DNA from: Polyodon spathula
Lineage: Eukaryota; Chordata; Actinopteri; Acipenseriformes; Polyodontidae
Direction of reading: 5' to 3'
DNA: 64,000 nt
Assembly: GCF_017654505.1 (NCBI RefSeq)
Contig: NC_054539.1
Location: 71,367,256 to 71,431,255 of the forward strand
The translations under genes were made by a program, and so were the position numbers. The notes beneath the pieces were generated by a model, which made no database searches, had not been told where the DNA came from, and saw nothing but the letters and a program-made list of their open reading frames with translations. This document shows, one piece after another, positions 1 through 27,814 of this stretch; positions within the stretch are counted from its first letter, which is position 1, and the number at the start of each line of letters is the position of its first letter.

Positions 1-15397
<15,397 letters not shown>

Positions 15398-15405
15398 ATA
15401 CATCA

Positions 15406-15411
15406 AATAAA
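15406..15411 (+). terminator. Possible poly(A) signal of SLC16A10
   Basis: AATAAA begins only 8 bases after the stop codon. If used, the 3' UTR would be about 30 nt, very short for a vertebrate gene. A (CA)n tract and a truncated LINE follow, so the original 3' UTR may have been displaced or a distal site may be used. Confidence 0.35.
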
Positions 15412-15441
15412 GACTTATGGTTTCACATCTCACAAGCTGAT

Positions 15442-15469
<28 letters not shown>
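15442..15469. repeat. (CA)n microsatellite
   Basis: About 14 AC dinucleotides just downstream of the SLC16A10 stop codon, possibly within its 3' UTR. Confidence 0.85.
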
Positions 15470-15474
<5 letters not shown>

Positions 15475-15540
15475 GTATAATTAGGGCTTCTGATTTTTGG
15501 TTTTAACCGATAAAAACTGACAAAACACCCCCGATCCAAA

Positions 15541-16065
15541 ATGTTAAAACTGTACAATGCATTAGTAAGACCTCATCTTGAATATTGTGTTCAGTTCTGG
15601 TCGCCTCACTACAAAAAGGATATTGCTGCTCTAACAAGAGTGCAAAGAAGAGCGACCAGAATTATTCTGGGTTTAAAAGGCATGTCATATGCAGACAGGC
15701 TAAAAGAATTGAATCTATTCAGTCTTGAACAAAGAAGATTACGGGGTGATCTGATTCAAGCATTCAAACCTCTAAAAAGGTATTGACAATGTCGACCCAA
15801 GGGACTTCTTCGACCTGACAAAAGAAACAAGGAACTGGGGTCACAATGGATATATGATAAGAGGCATTCAGAACAGAAAATAGGAGGCACTTTTTTACTC
15901 AGAGAATTGTGGGAGTCTGGAACCAACTCCCCAGTAATGTTGTTGAAGCTGACACCCTGGGATCCTTCAAGAAGTTCCTTGATTAGATTCTGGGATCTAA
16001 CAACCAAATAAGCAAGATGGGCCGAATAGCCTGCTCTCGTTTGTAAACTTTCGTATCTTCTTATT
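15541..16065 (+). mobile_element. 5'-truncated CR1/L2-type LINE (3' end only)
   Basis: Begins inside the ORF at [20 protein letters not shown], matching the 7-kb element from about 9301, and ends with the same gggccgaat-gcctgctctc tail. A frameshift near 15775 and small changes break the frame. It retains GTCTGGAACC where the 7-kb element has TAG. Confidence 0.9.
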
Positions 16066-16296
16066 TACACGCTCGTGGAATTTAAAACAGAATTGCAAAT
16101 TGCCGCCTAAACACACAAAAACTCCAGAATATGCCTGTGACCATAAGATTTCATTGTGGAAGATAGCAAGAAGGTGAAATTTTTACAAGTACTGTGGAGT
16201 TACTGTACATAGTGGGACAGAAAAAAACGAGTCACCGAAAACAGCAATTTCAAACAGTATATAAAAAGAGAAAGCCCTGAAAAAAAAGTCTACATA

Positions 16297-17660
16297 CAGT
16301 GGCTTGCGAAAGTATTGACCCCCCTTAGCATTTTTCCTATTTTGTTGCCTTACAACCTGGAATTAAAATGGATTTTTTGGGGGTTTGTATCATTTGATTT
16401 ACACAACATGCCTACCACTTTGAAGATGCAAAATATTTTTTATTGTGAAACAAACAAGAAATAAGACAAAAAAACAGAAAACTTGAGCGTGCATAAGTAT
16501 TCACCCCCCCAAAGTCAATACTTTGTAGAGCCACCTTTTGCAGCAATTACAGCTGAAAATCTCTTGGGGTACGTATCTATAAGCTTGGCACAGCTAGCCA
16601 CTGGGATTTTTGCCCATTCTTCAAGGCAAAACTGCTCCAGCTCCTTCAAATTGGATGGGTTCCATTGGTGTACAGCAATCTTTAAGTCATACCACAGATT
16701 CTCAATTGGATTGAGGTCTGGGCTTTGACTAGACCATTCCAAGACATTTAAATGTTTCCCCTTAAACCACTCGAGTGTTGCTTTAGCAGTATGTTTAGGG
16801 TCATTGTCCTGCTGGAAGGTGAACCTCCGTCCAAGTCTCAAATCTCTGGAAGACTGAAACAGGTTTCCCTCAAGAATTTCCCTGTATTTGGCGCCATCCA
16901 TCATTCCTTCAATTCTGACCAGTTTCACAGTCCCTGCTAATGAAAAACATCCCCACAGCATGATGCTGCCACCACCATGCTTCACTGTGGGGATGGTGTT
17001 CTCGAGGTGATGAGAGGTGTTGGGTTTGTGCCAGACATAAAGTTTTCCTTGATGGCCAAAAAGCTCAATTTTAGTCTCATCTGACCAGAGTACCTTCTTC
17101 CATATGTTTGGGGAGTCTCCCACATGCCTTTTGGTGAACACCAAACGTGTTTGCTTATTTTTTTCTTTAAGCAATGGCTTTTTTCTGGCCACTGTTCTGT
17201 AAAGCCCAGCTCTATGGAGTGTACGGCTTAAAATGGTTCTATGGGCAGATACTCCAATCTCCACTGTGGAGCTTTGCAGCTCCTTCAGGGTTATCTTTGG
17301 TCTCTGTGTTGCCTCTCTGATTAATGCCCTCCTTGCCTGGTCCATGAGTTTTGGTGGGAGGCCCTCTCTTGCCAGGTTTGTTGTGGTGCCATATTCTTTC
17401 CATTTTTTAATAATGGATTTAATGGTGCTCCATGGGATGTTCAAAGTTTCAGATATTTTTTTATAACCCAACCCTGATGTGTACTTCTCCACAACTTTGT
17501 CCCTGACCTGTTTGGAGAACTCCTTGGTCTTCATGGTGCCGCTTGCTTGGTGGTGCCCCTTGCTTAGTGGTGTTGCAGACTCTGGGGCCTTTCAGAACAG
17601 GTGTATATATACTGAGATCATGTGACAGATCATGTGACGATTAGATTGCACACAGGTGGA
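16297..17660 (-). mobile_element. Tc1/mariner element lacking its right terminal repeat
   Basis: The left end after a TA target dinucleotide (16295-16296) is cagtggcttgcgaaagtatt, the terminal motif of fish Tc1 elements. The element includes an intact transposase frame and its upstream leader to about 17660. There the typical sequence stops without the expected right terminal repeat, so one end has been lost. Confidence 0.85.
16515..17534 (-). CDS. Tc1-type DD34E transposase, intact frame
   Basis: 339 codons, the normal family length. The N-terminal paired-like HTH region (QVRDKVVEKYTSGLGYKKIS; IPWSTIKSIIKKW) is followed by the second HTH (GVSAHRTILSRTLHRAGLY). The catalytic triad is intact: D in LWSDETKIELFG, D in FQQDNDPKHTAK, E in NPIENLWYDLK, with 34 residues between the last two. 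GGGSIMLWGCFS is also present. It would cut and paste at TA dinucleotides. No frameshift or stop suggests recent activity, yet the element has one terminal repeat and could act only in trans. Confidence 0.93.
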   Translation of the reverse strand: MKTKEFSKQVRDKVVEKYTSGLGYKKISETLNIPWSTIKSIIKKWKEYGTTTNLAREGLPPKLMDQARRALIREATQRPKITLKELQSSTVEIGVSAHRTILSRTLHRAGLYRTVARKKPLLKEKNKQTRLVFTKRHVGDSPNIWKKVLWSDETKIELFGHQGKLYVWHKPNTSHHLENTIPTVKHGGGSIMLWGCFSLAGTVKLVRIEGMMDGAKYREILEGNLFQSSRDLRLGRRFTFQQDNDPKHTAKATLEWFKGKHLNVLEWSSQSPDLNPIENLWYDLKIAVHQWNPSNLKELEQFCLEEWAKIPVASCAKLIDTYPKRFSAVIAAKGGSTKY

Positions 17661-17749
17661 CAACTAAAAAAAGTTTAAACTAAAATAAGCACTGAAAAAC
17701 AGAAGCCTTAAGTATAATGTGCAACAATCTTCCTAATGCTCCTTTGCAG

Positions 17750-17995
17750 GGAAACCTGGTGAAAAATATGCTGCATTGTCCTCCCACGCTGTAGCTCCTG
17801 GGCAGCTGCATGTTGAATCTGCATTGTGTAAAGAAGCGGTCGGCTGATGGCACACGTTTCGGAGGACAGCGTGTGTTCGTCTTCGCCGCTTCTGAGTCAG
17901 CGCAGGGGTGGTAGCGGTGAGCCTAAATAATAATTGGACATTTCAAATTGGGAGAAAATAAAAAATAATTGGCAACAAATAAATTAAAAAAAAAA
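17750..17995 (+). repeat. SINE-like repeat with A-rich tail
   Basis: A unit from about cctttgcagggaaacctggt through cacacgtttcggaggacagc, gagtcagcgcaggggtggta and ttcaaattgggagaaaataa, ending in oligo-A. I remember this core as dispersed in sturgeon-like genomes. No clear tRNA boxes are visible, so the class is uncertain. Confidence 0.5.
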
Positions 17996-17999
17996 AAAT

Positions 18000-20900
18000 C
18001 GAAGAGGGGAATACGGGTACAAAATACCCTTTCTCTTCCCATCCTACAAATCACTCGTTCTTGCTGAAGACAGTCTCCTTCTTACTGCAATCACAGCGGC
18101 CATGCTTACAGGATAGTGTTTTTCATACTACCTTTTAAAGGGTTGCCAATTTTAAAACTTGCTTTCAAAATTTCTTAACAATTGGTGCAATTGTAAGTGT
18201 CACAATTGCCGGCAGCTGTAGTACATCTCATTATAATATTTAAGAACCCTTTTTTGCATTATCTCCAGCCCTTTTTTGTGAATATAATGTAACCTTCCTA
18301 AGAGCTTTCAACCAAAGAGTCTTAATGCAACCAGTACATTTCATATCAAGGTATAGGTATACAGTAGGTTTGAAATAGTAGTTTTATTAACTAATGCAAC
18401 AGAAATACATTAGTAAGAAATACTTCACAAGTGTTTCAGGGGGGTCAGGCTAATGGCAACACTCTGGTATATCAGCTTATGGTAGTTTTGAGGCCACAGG
18501 AATGGTACACAAAATGGATCTAACCAAGAATACATTAGTTAAGATAACTGATATTTAAATTATAGCTAACACAATAATTCCTTAAATCTTATCCATTTCA
18601 TTAGCATGTTTGCTGTTTCAATGCCTTTTTCTTGGGCTATCTGTTTGCTTGTACTTCCTGGGTAATTTCACCCCAACAGTGTCTGGTGGATCAAAGTATT
18701 TTACTGGCTGAAAGCATGTCAGTCAGTAGGGGGAGCAGCTGATTGGTTATTGACAGTAAAGTGGTGGGGACAATGTCAATCTCCAGTTGAAATGACATAA
18801 TCAAAAAGCATGGCTTCCAGTTTTGTTTAACCTAGTGTAGTAGCAGATATCATTTAAAAAGAAAAAACATGTTATGTGTTTCTTTCAAAACTGCACATAT
18901 GAGACCTACAAAATGAATGGATGTCATTGTATAGAACTATTTTGTTAGCTACAACGACTAACACATCTACTGAGTTATTCTTTAATTGCATTTTTTTTTC
19001 CTGTTCTGCTTTAATCATGGGCTTAATTTGATACAATGTACCCAAGCTTAGTTGAGGTAACTCAAGGCAAACTTGGACTGACTCAAACTGCTACACAGTG
19101 GTCTTAAATTATTTCCCATAAATGGAATAATAAAAAAAATCCTGGAACAAAAACCCTGCTGGATTGCTGGTGGACTTCAAATTTCCAGAAACTACATTAA
19201 TTTAGCAGACAATTCCACAGCAGTCATCTGTTGAGACAAGTAACATTCTAAACAAATGGACCAGTTTTACCCAAACAGTCACTTCAGAACAGCATAAAAC
19301 AAGATACTATGACAGCAGCAGTGGGCAAGTTTTGGGAAAGGGATTAAATGAATCAAAGACGGAAAGACATTCCAACGAAAAACAAAAAGAACATACAGTA
19401 GCACAATAGAATGAACTTTGACTCACACATAGTTATTCAGTGACAATTATTATACAAAATATCTTGAAATTATTCCTGTAAGATGTTTGAGCTGTTCAAG
19501 TATGGAGAGAGGGGAGAGGGGCAGTTTAATGGATTTGAAAGAACCCTAATCTTTGTGAACATACAACACTGTCACAAATGTGGTTTACCAAACACCTGCT
19601 CTAATGAGTGCTGGCATTAATATGACAATGGAATGTATTAGTGTGAGTGACAGGCCTTACTTTCTATTATGGCACGTGTGAACAAGTTGCTGCCCTTGTG
19701 TTTTATACCAGGGTTTGCATTTAATACAACAAATACTTTTTCTTAATGCTTGGGTGTGTGTTATTATGTGTGAATGGTGTCTTTTTTCAGGACACGTATA
19801 AATCAAGGATTTCTTACTTTGCTCTCTCTTAATGGACATCATGTGTAAGCCTTACCAGTTCTGCTTCTGTTTACTTATGTATGGTGATGTTTCCTTTGTT
19901 CACCCTAAACCTCCACATGTGTGACTGTGTATTATCATTTTAATAATTAGTTCAAGATGTCACAAAGGGAAAACTTTTGCAAGAAGCCTAAAGCATGTTT
20001 AGTAATTTTTAGGTTATTTTTACAATATTTATTTCAAACTTTATTCCTGGAATCATTCAGAAGACCAGTTAAAATACTGTAAATAATGACAGTACAGTAT
20101 TCCAGGAGTTTACAGAGCAACTGGTAATTTGTCAAGTACTGTATGACTAAAATATACTGAACAGGATAGCCAGGGTTTTAAAGGGGCTCCACAAAGTTTT
20201 CTTTTCCTTGTCCGTTGGGCTTATTTTGTAGATGTCCTTCCACATCCACTCAAGTGTTGTTAGTCAAGGGCTCTTTTGCAGCTGAATTATTTCAAATTTA
20301 AAACCAACTTTATCAGTATATTGCTGGAATAACAAGGCCAGCGTCTTTACGACTCTGTAATGTAACTAGAAGGCCGCATTTATGCAAATAACAGCCACTG
20401 AGAGAAGCCGGCTACTCAGGAAAGTGTTCTGCGTTGTTTGTAGAAAACTAAAGAGCATTAAAGCTGGATGGGCTCTGTCCTTTCTGTCACCTTTGTATTT
20501 ATGGCTTCATGCAGTAGAATCTTCAACAAGCTATATCTGTGGCTGCAAGTCTGAACTATACTATTCTTGGACTTCATATAAAGCATGCAAGCAACACTAC
20601 AGTTGCTTTCTTTTTGCAGATTTGCTTTAAGCTTTTTTTTTTTTTGTCATCAACGATCGTGGTTTTGCATATTTAATACACATATATTGTATTTTATTAC
20701 ACAAATGTTTTTACTTAATTTACTGCACTCTAGGTTGTGTGTTGTTTCCCTCATTGTTATTATTTGCATGATTTTATTGATTCTGGTTTATGATATGCAA
20801 TCTACCATTTGGACTGAAAGATTTTCAACAAAGTAAAGATTTGTTTAACTTTTTTGAATGCTGGTGTCTTTCTTGTGTTGGATTTTTCAGATGATTCTGG

Positions 20901-21643
20901 TTTATAGACATATAGAGACTGTTTGAAAATATATGCTTTAAACTATGACCACTGGGCATACAGTTACACATGCATTACTCAATGTTGTGTCTCTGTGCTG
21001 AGAATAGCTCTAAGCTTTTGCCAGCAAGACCAAACTCACATGCGGCACACATTTGCGTGTATTTCATGCAGAATTTACATTTACATCAGAGAATTACGAG
21101 TCTTTGCCAGCTATAAATGTGAAGCAGAGACAGACTGAATCTTTTGCAGGATTAGTCCAGTATAGGTTTTTGTTTTAGGACCTAATTATTAATTTACACA
21201 CTGCTAAAAAAAAAAAAAACTTGACTTTGATCTGTCAAAGAAAGTCAGAATTATTAATGCAATTGACGAAATGTCTTCCATTAATTCAAAGTCATTTTTT
21301 TTGCTTTAGCTACTTTTCCTTTATGAGACCACAACTGTAATACACTGGAGACACAACAGAGAGTAATACCTGTGGGAGGCTGCAGTCGGTGCCTGTGCAT
21401 CACCTGTTAACACTTGGACAGTCTTAAACCTTTAATTTCATGTGATTATGAATTAAATACTTTCCACGTATTGGAATAATCTCATGTTTTGCAGGCGTTA
21501 TTTATAATTACTGAGAACTTTGAATACACAGACTAATATCTTGTCTCTTTGTAGAACAAATAGTCTCTTCCTCTAAAGTCCTCCAGAGGCCGAATGTGGC
21601 CCACGGGCCTTGCAATGAAGAACACTGGTATAGAATGTCTTAC
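18000..21643. other. Intergenic, nothing recognised
   Basis: AT-rich DNA with scattered short open frames on both strands and short homopolymer runs. I looked for an MFS-type gene here (MFSD4B lies between these genes in human) and saw none. Confidence 0.5.
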
Positions 21644-22128
21644 AGTTTTTCTCAATTGCTTAAACACATTTCCTGAAATGCTATTTACATTTTCAAAACA
21701 GTTAACACAAACCACACAACAGTATCGCATTTTGCAAAACGACACATATCACCTGCAAAATGTACTGAGACTACCAAAATATAGTACACGTTTCAAAATC
21801 AAATAAGTACATCAAACAGTACAACAATGTCATAAAATGAAAAGCTCACCTTATCAGTATTTAAACAAAGGCTTAAAAAAAAAAAAAAAATACTAAAGTT
21901 TAAGCTTCAATGTCATGAAATCCTAAATTCAAGCTTCCTCATGCTATAGTCTACTTGAGACTGTTACTGTAATACTGTATGCATGCTACCACTCACACAA
22001 TGTTATAGCAACAAAAAAGTTTTTGCATCAGGCTCTATATATTTTACATCCAGCAATGTCAATTCACATATTGTCCAGTATGTAAATGAAAAAAAAAAAA
22101 AATAAAAAATTGCATTCTGTAAATTCTG

Positions 22129-22590
22129 TTAAAATCCAATAAGGTGAAAAAGTATACTGAAGAACAGAAAAACAAAAAAACAATAGATATTTCTATTTGA
22201 ATTCAAACAGGACTTCAGGGACCAGCCATTCTCTCCTCTGTTTGGCCACAAGTTTTCATCGACATCGCATCTAATGTTCTCCCTTGCAATGCAGCGAGGA
22301 TAAAATCGTCTGGCATGACGCACCCACCCCCTGCAGTCTTCTGCTGTGATGGCTTCACAGCCTGCGTTCATTGCATCCAGCAGTGACATTTGATCGTGAG
22401 GATGGTTATCATACACCTCCCATCTCCATGCTGAGAAGAACCCCTCAGTAGGGTTCAGGAAGGGGGAGTAGGGTGGGAGGAATTCCATCATCAAGTGACG
22501 ATGTGCTGCAAACCCCTGCCTCACCAGAGCAGAGAGGTGGAAAGTGACATTGTCCCACACCACCACATAGGTTGGCAAGTCAGCCCTCAC
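22129..22590 (-). pseudogene. IS630-like transposase, DDE C-terminal fragment
   Basis: Contains VVVWDNVTFHLSALV, with the second catalytic D, and FLPPYSPFLNPTEGFFSAWR, with the final E. The rest, HARRFYPRCIARENIRCDVD, is typical of the fish IS630/DDE_3-like family. The preceding segment with the first D (RIMVEEANESPHMFVYD, about 22790-22840) lies in a shifted frame. Confidence 0.75.
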
Positions 22591-23399
22591 TTACTCCCTC
22601 TCTCAACAGGTATAAGGCTGTTATAGAGACCATCCAACAATGTCAAAAGACGAACAGTGTTGTTTGGTCCAAGGGTGGGGATGTGTGCAATTACACCATT
22701 TTCAGCTATTGCTGCACACATTGTGATGTTTCCCCCACGCTGCCCTGGCACATTCACCGTGGCTCTGTGACCAATAATATTTCTCCCATGTCATACACAA
22801 ACATATGAGGGGATTCATTGGCCTCCTCCACCATTATTCTCTGCAAAAAATTCAATACAATAGTAAAGCAACATTGTTTGTTACTGTATTCCAAAAGTAA
22901 GCGTTAGCAAGGCAATATTGCAAGTAAAGAAATGACTGTGCTTTCAAGAGGCCATACCTGTGTATATTGGTACCTTCTCTCCTTCACTCTGTTGCCGTTC
23001 CTCTCAAAACGAACCTTGTACATTTGCTTTATACACAGCTGATTTCTCTTCAAAACCCTATCTATTGTAGACAGGCTTACTGCATGCACATTTGCAAACA
23101 TGTCTTGATTTTGCAGCACGGCACTGAATTTCTCTGAGACGGATGCCATTATTGGCAATAACCTTATTCACTATTGCTGTCTCTTGTACATCAGTAAAAA
23201 CTTGTCCTGTGCCACCAGAGTGGGGTAGTCTTTCAATCCTGTAAACAAAAATACATGGATATACAAAGTCACTACATAAATGGTAAAACTGCTCTAACAT
23301 ACATTATACTGTACAGTAAAACTGTGTTCATGTGGCTCTTTTGCATGATCACATACTATATTCATACATACCTATTCTCTTTCGTGAAAGTTCTGATAA

Positions 23400-23921
23400 C
23401 ACTGTGTAACAATTTATTTATTTATTTTTTGTTCCTGGGTAGTAAGTTTCATTTCCTAATTGCTTATGCCTCAAAAGTATAGAAAATGGCTATTATTCCC
23501 CACAAACTTTGCTTTTGTGACCAGGACAGTGATATTTCAAAATATCACTATTTCCAATGGGAGAACAGGCAAATGTGTGTCTTTTCGTTCACATAAAGTC
23601 AGAAAAAAAACAATGTATGAATCCAAATTAGCATGTATTTATACTAAAGTAATACAAAAATGACTACAAAAGATTTCGAAGTGAGTAGTTTTTCGAGATT
23701 TACAATTATACTGTAAATACTTGAAAAACTACTCACTTCTAAATCTTTTGTACATACATTTGCCCGTTCTCCCATTGGAAATAGTGATATTTTGAAATAT
23801 CACTGTCCTGGTCACAAAAGCAAAGTTTGTGGGGAATAATAGCCATTTTCTATACTTTTGAGGCATAAGCAATTAGGAAATAACACTTACTATCCAGGAA
23901 CAAAAATTGTGTTACATAGTG
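23400..23921. mobile_element. Palindromic MITE, family 2 (copy 1), nested in the transposon
   Basis: Inverted arms start cactgtgtaac and end gttacatagtg. They share gcttatgcctcaaaagtata, ggctattattccccacaaac, tttgcttttgtgaccaggac and gtgatatttcaaaatatcac, forming a near-perfect hairpin of about 520 bp. The flanks (...ataa | taatt...) fit a 3-bp TAA duplication of the PIF/Harbinger kind. It splits the host transposase between SRSSAASI and IRTFTKENR. Confidence 0.8.
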
Positions 23922-24460
23922 TAATTGAAGCCGCAGAGGATCGGCTGAGATTTGGCTGAACCCTTTGCCTAGCCTCTGCCATTGACAGGCCATGATTGAT
24001 GACATGGTCTACAATTGTACCCCGTCTGTCATTTGAAATGTGTAGATGTCATCCCCTTCCCCTTCCCCTTCCTCCAGCTCTCCCACCTCACATATGGACC
24101 CCTCTTCCTCTGGCACCTCCAGGTTGTGGCTCCTCTCTCTAGCAGTGATAATTGATTGAACAATTTAGAAATTAGGATTTCTACCAATGAGAGAAAGATA
24201 AACAGATCTGGGCGTGGCTGCTTTCAACTGTGAACAAATCAATTAGTTTTGTTTAACGAGACATATTTGAATGACTTTTGTGTCAAGTGATGAGATTTGC
24301 ATTTAGTTTTCCAAAAATGTGCCTGACATTTGAATTGTGTCAAAGTAATCATAAACGATACAGCGTTTTGCAAAAAATATTACTGTTGTGTGGTTTGTGT
24401 TAACTGTTTTGAAAATGTGAATAGCGTTTAGGAAATGTGTTTAAGCAATTGAGAAAAACT

Positions 24461-26388
24461 AATTCCAATCACTCTTAAACATGAAATCTAAAACAGAGTG
24501 AACATGAAGTCCTGCTACATGAAACATTCTCGTTTTAAGTGAAGCAACACTACCAGTGACACAGCAGCCTTCTTACCTGTACAGTAATCTACGTTAACTG
24601 TGAAGTCCTAGGGGCTTTAAAATAATGTTTACATAAAATGTGTGTATCAAGGTTTCTTTTAGTATTAACATTATTGAAAGTATGCTATTAAATAATACAT
24701 GTGACAATGGCTCACAAGGCAAAAATCACGGAACCAGAGAACACGGCTGCTATTTCAATGGGAAGGATAGTTATTTTTTTTATACTTTTGGCATCATCCT
24801 AGTTTCAATTGCGGCAACCCCTCAAAAACAAAAAAAAACAAAAACATGTTTGTTTTAGCGGTGAATGGAAAGGTATCAACTTAAAACAAAGGCCTCAGCT
24901 GTTATAATATGAAGGGTTAAATGTGTGGGACACAGCCAGTGACTGAATCGCTGGAAAAACATTGTAGTTATGGCGACACAATCCAAGTAGCAGTTTAAAA
25001 AAAAATATATACAAAATAACATTAACTACAGCAAAAGGATTGCACCCAGCTGTACAATCTTCAGCTGATAGAAAGCTGTGGATGAACTGGCAAGGGTGTT
25101 CTGGACAGGACTGGGGTGTGACCAGTGCACCAGTGTGTTCCTTTCCCCGTTACAGCAAAATAGATCAAGTGCTATGTTATACATCTAGTGGCTGTAGTTT
25201 GAAATAACTAGCCCGCACTAACACTGCTGTAACACCATTTTGGATTAACAGTAGGCGCTTGTCTTCTTTATTCTGTTGTTTTGAGGGAGGGAAGGTCAGA
25301 ATATTAAATAACCTGCCAACGCAACAGCGAGTTGTGCATTTTATTTATTTAAATTATTCATTGCTTGGTTACAATTAAAACATGAGCAAAATATGCTAAA
25401 ATGTACTAAAAAATTATGAGAATGTCCAAACCTATTTCTATTTACTTATATATAGGTTTCTATATTTATTATAGTCTGCCCCAATCCAGTTCTAACACAC
25501 AAACTAAAAGTACAAGACAACTGAAAAAAATAACACTTCCAAACATTGGGTTTTATTCAAATCAATGAAATGATTTAAACCTCCAGCCACAGTAAAATCA
25601 AATTTTAGAAAACAAGTCAGTCATAGTTCCTTCTTTTTTTTGTTTTTTTTTAGACAGTTATACAAGTACACATTTTATGTGTACAATTGTTTGGCAAATT
25701 ATATAAATTAGTCTTTACACAGGCAGGGGACACTAACTTTTGACCATATAGAAAGCACTAAAAATGCGTGTACAAAACACTTTAAATAATTCATACTCTC
25801 GCCATAAATGACCAAAATACACTATTGCAACAGTCCCAAAAACTTAACCCTAACCCCTCATTACACTTGCTTCCTTTTCTTCACTATTCCAAACAGTGCT
25901 ACAATAGTAGCCAAGAAAACATTACAAATTCATCCTTTTCAGGCAAAACAATAAAAATACAATAAAATAAATGAAGACACATACACATTGCACCTTGAAA
26001 CATAACAAAGAACACAGCAGTAGTCAGTTGCTAGGATACTCGTTCTTTATTTTTGTGTAAAGTCCGATGCACATGAAAACTTGACAAGCCACTTTACAAG
26101 GATATACTCATATTTACAAGGCTTTCTGTATCACACTTATAGAAAAGACTATTTTAAAACAGTGGTTCATTAGTCACCTGTCTTCTACCTTGGGTTAGAA
26201 GGGGCTCACTTGATTAGCAGACTTAAGTCTTGCATTTACAAATTGCTACAGCAGATTTGCGAAAAAAGAAGTGTACAAGACCTTTTTTAGTCTGTGAACA
26301 ACATAAACCTTTGCATATTCAAAATTCTAAGACCTCAAATGTTGGTATAGGAGAAGGCATGTCCACAAAAGTAGCAGCAAGGTATAAA

Positions 26389-26440
<52 letters not shown>

Positions 26441-27633
26441 TCAGCAAATTATAAATACTGCAAAACATAGCTAAAAAACTTTTTTTTTTTTGTCTTGTCA
26501 AGTGGTGGTGCACCCCCTGTCCATCTGCAAAAACACACAACAAAAATAAAATAACCTGACAGGTTAAGCCAAAAGCACCATTTGAAAACGTTACTGTGTT
26601 GAATCTGCTTGTATTTAACAGACTTGTAGTTGAGTCCTCAAACCTCGAGTCCGAGTGTCGAGTCAGAGTCCTTGAAACAAACTCAAATAAATTTTCATGC
26701 AACTAGTGGTAGTAGTGGGGGAATAGTTCACCTAACGGACATTGTCTGATATCCCCTCAAGTAAAGAATGCACAAATAAACAATTTGATTTATTTTTTCT
26801 AGCCAGATTATTCTATTTGCATGCCTTTTTCAAGTTGCCTGTCACTATCCAACAGTAAAATCTGCCAATCTAATTTAGGACATTGCCACAACTGTATTAC
26901 ACTTTGTTCTTAAATAGTAAATTTAGTATTTTGACTAAACATTGTTCATAAATGGAACAAAACCATGAAGTTCACACAAGACGGATTCCTAGGTTGACGC
27001 TACACAGCATATTGTTAATGTGTTTTTCCCGCATCCATAATAAATCATTTTCATTTTGGTAAATTAAGTGGTATTAAGTTATTCTGTCCTATCAGGTCGG
27101 TACTGACGGTAAGCAATCTTTAACTGAATTTGCCAGGGGAATTTATTGCTGTTGCTTGCAAACAGTGATGGCGTGTGCTGGGAACGAGTGGAGATTAGAA
27201 GTAAAGCACACAATACTTCACACAGCGACTTTCTGGCTTTCTGATATGAATTAAGCAGCTCTAAAAGTATGATTAGAACTTATAGGATTATTTTTATTCA
27301 TTTTTTCCCCCAGTAAACACAATTACATATTTTTTTCAAGAATGCAGTTTTAGAAATGTATTTCTACAGTTCTTAAATTTAGAACATGGTTTAAAAAGTA
27401 GTAAAGAAAAATTATTGTTTACTATACCGACATCATTTATTCCTTATAGAACTTAATGCAAAAGAGGAAAAAAAGTTTGGGGGGGGTGGGGGGTGTTTTA
27501 TATAGCCAGTTGGACTTGAGTGGGGGCTGTGTACGCTGCAACCTACCTCGCTTTCAATTTCTTATTCTTACTTGATTGGCTGCAACGACAACAGGGCTAA
27601 GCAGTGATTGGACAAAGTTTTGATGGGTGGGTT
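24461..27633. other. Intergenic or distal REV3L 3' UTR, no gene recognised
   Basis: AT-rich stretch downstream of the REV3L stop. Contains an (AAT)n microsatellite and a G-rich run near 27480. Minus-strand AATAAA-type hexamers occur at several places, so part of it may be transcribed 3' UTR; I cannot fix the end. Confidence 0.45.
26388..26438. repeat. (AAT)n microsatellite
   Basis: About 17 perfect AAT units. The open frames across it (poly-Asn on plus, poly-Leu on minus) are artefacts. Confidence 0.95.
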
Positions 27634-27639
27634 TTTATT
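27634..27639 (-). terminator. Possible poly(A) signal of REV3L
   Basis: AATAAA on the minus strand, about 176 bases after the REV3L stop. It is the nearest canonical hexamer; more distal ones exist. Confidence 0.3.
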
Positions 27640-27814
27640 GTGCACAGGTTTCCTATTAACTGTAATATTTGTGAAATAGAAAATTTTGAAAAAGGACTCA
27701 TCGTTAATAATAGAAAAAAGTCACAGAGCCCAAATAGTCGACTCCAAGGGTCACAAAAAATGCGACTAGTCCTACAAGTCGGATTTAGCACCATGTTGGT
27801 TGTGAGGATGGTGA

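Larger units (their letters stand above)
21644..24460 (-). mobile_element. IS630/Tc1-like DNA transposon with long TIRs and a spliced, broken transposase
   Basis: The ends are inverted repeats of about 100 bp: 21644 onward (agtttttctcaattgcttaa ... cagttaacacaaaccacaca) matches the reverse complement of the stretch ending at 24460. Minus-strand transposase pieces in order: IVDHVINHGLSMAEARQRVQ (about 23960-24030), IRTFTKENR (about 23370-23400), IERLPHSGGTGQVFTDVQE (about 23180-23240), STIDRVLKRNQLCIKQMYK (about 23010-23070) and the DDE region VVVWDNVTFHLSALV ... FLPPYSPFLNPTEGFF (22129-22590). Pieces are joined by apparent introns (ag|gtatgt ... gtttacag; cag|gtatgg ... ttttgcag). Frameshifts occur near 23110 and 22590-22700, and a palindromic MITE interrupts the N-terminal part. 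Confidence 0.8.

Noticed and set aside
18000..21640. MFSD4B or another host gene between SLC16A10 and REV3L
   Set aside because: No run of membrane-type coding sequence or spliced family motif could be read on either strand.
26230..26702. Poly-Asn and poly-Leu frames
   Set aside because: Made by the (AAT)n microsatellite.
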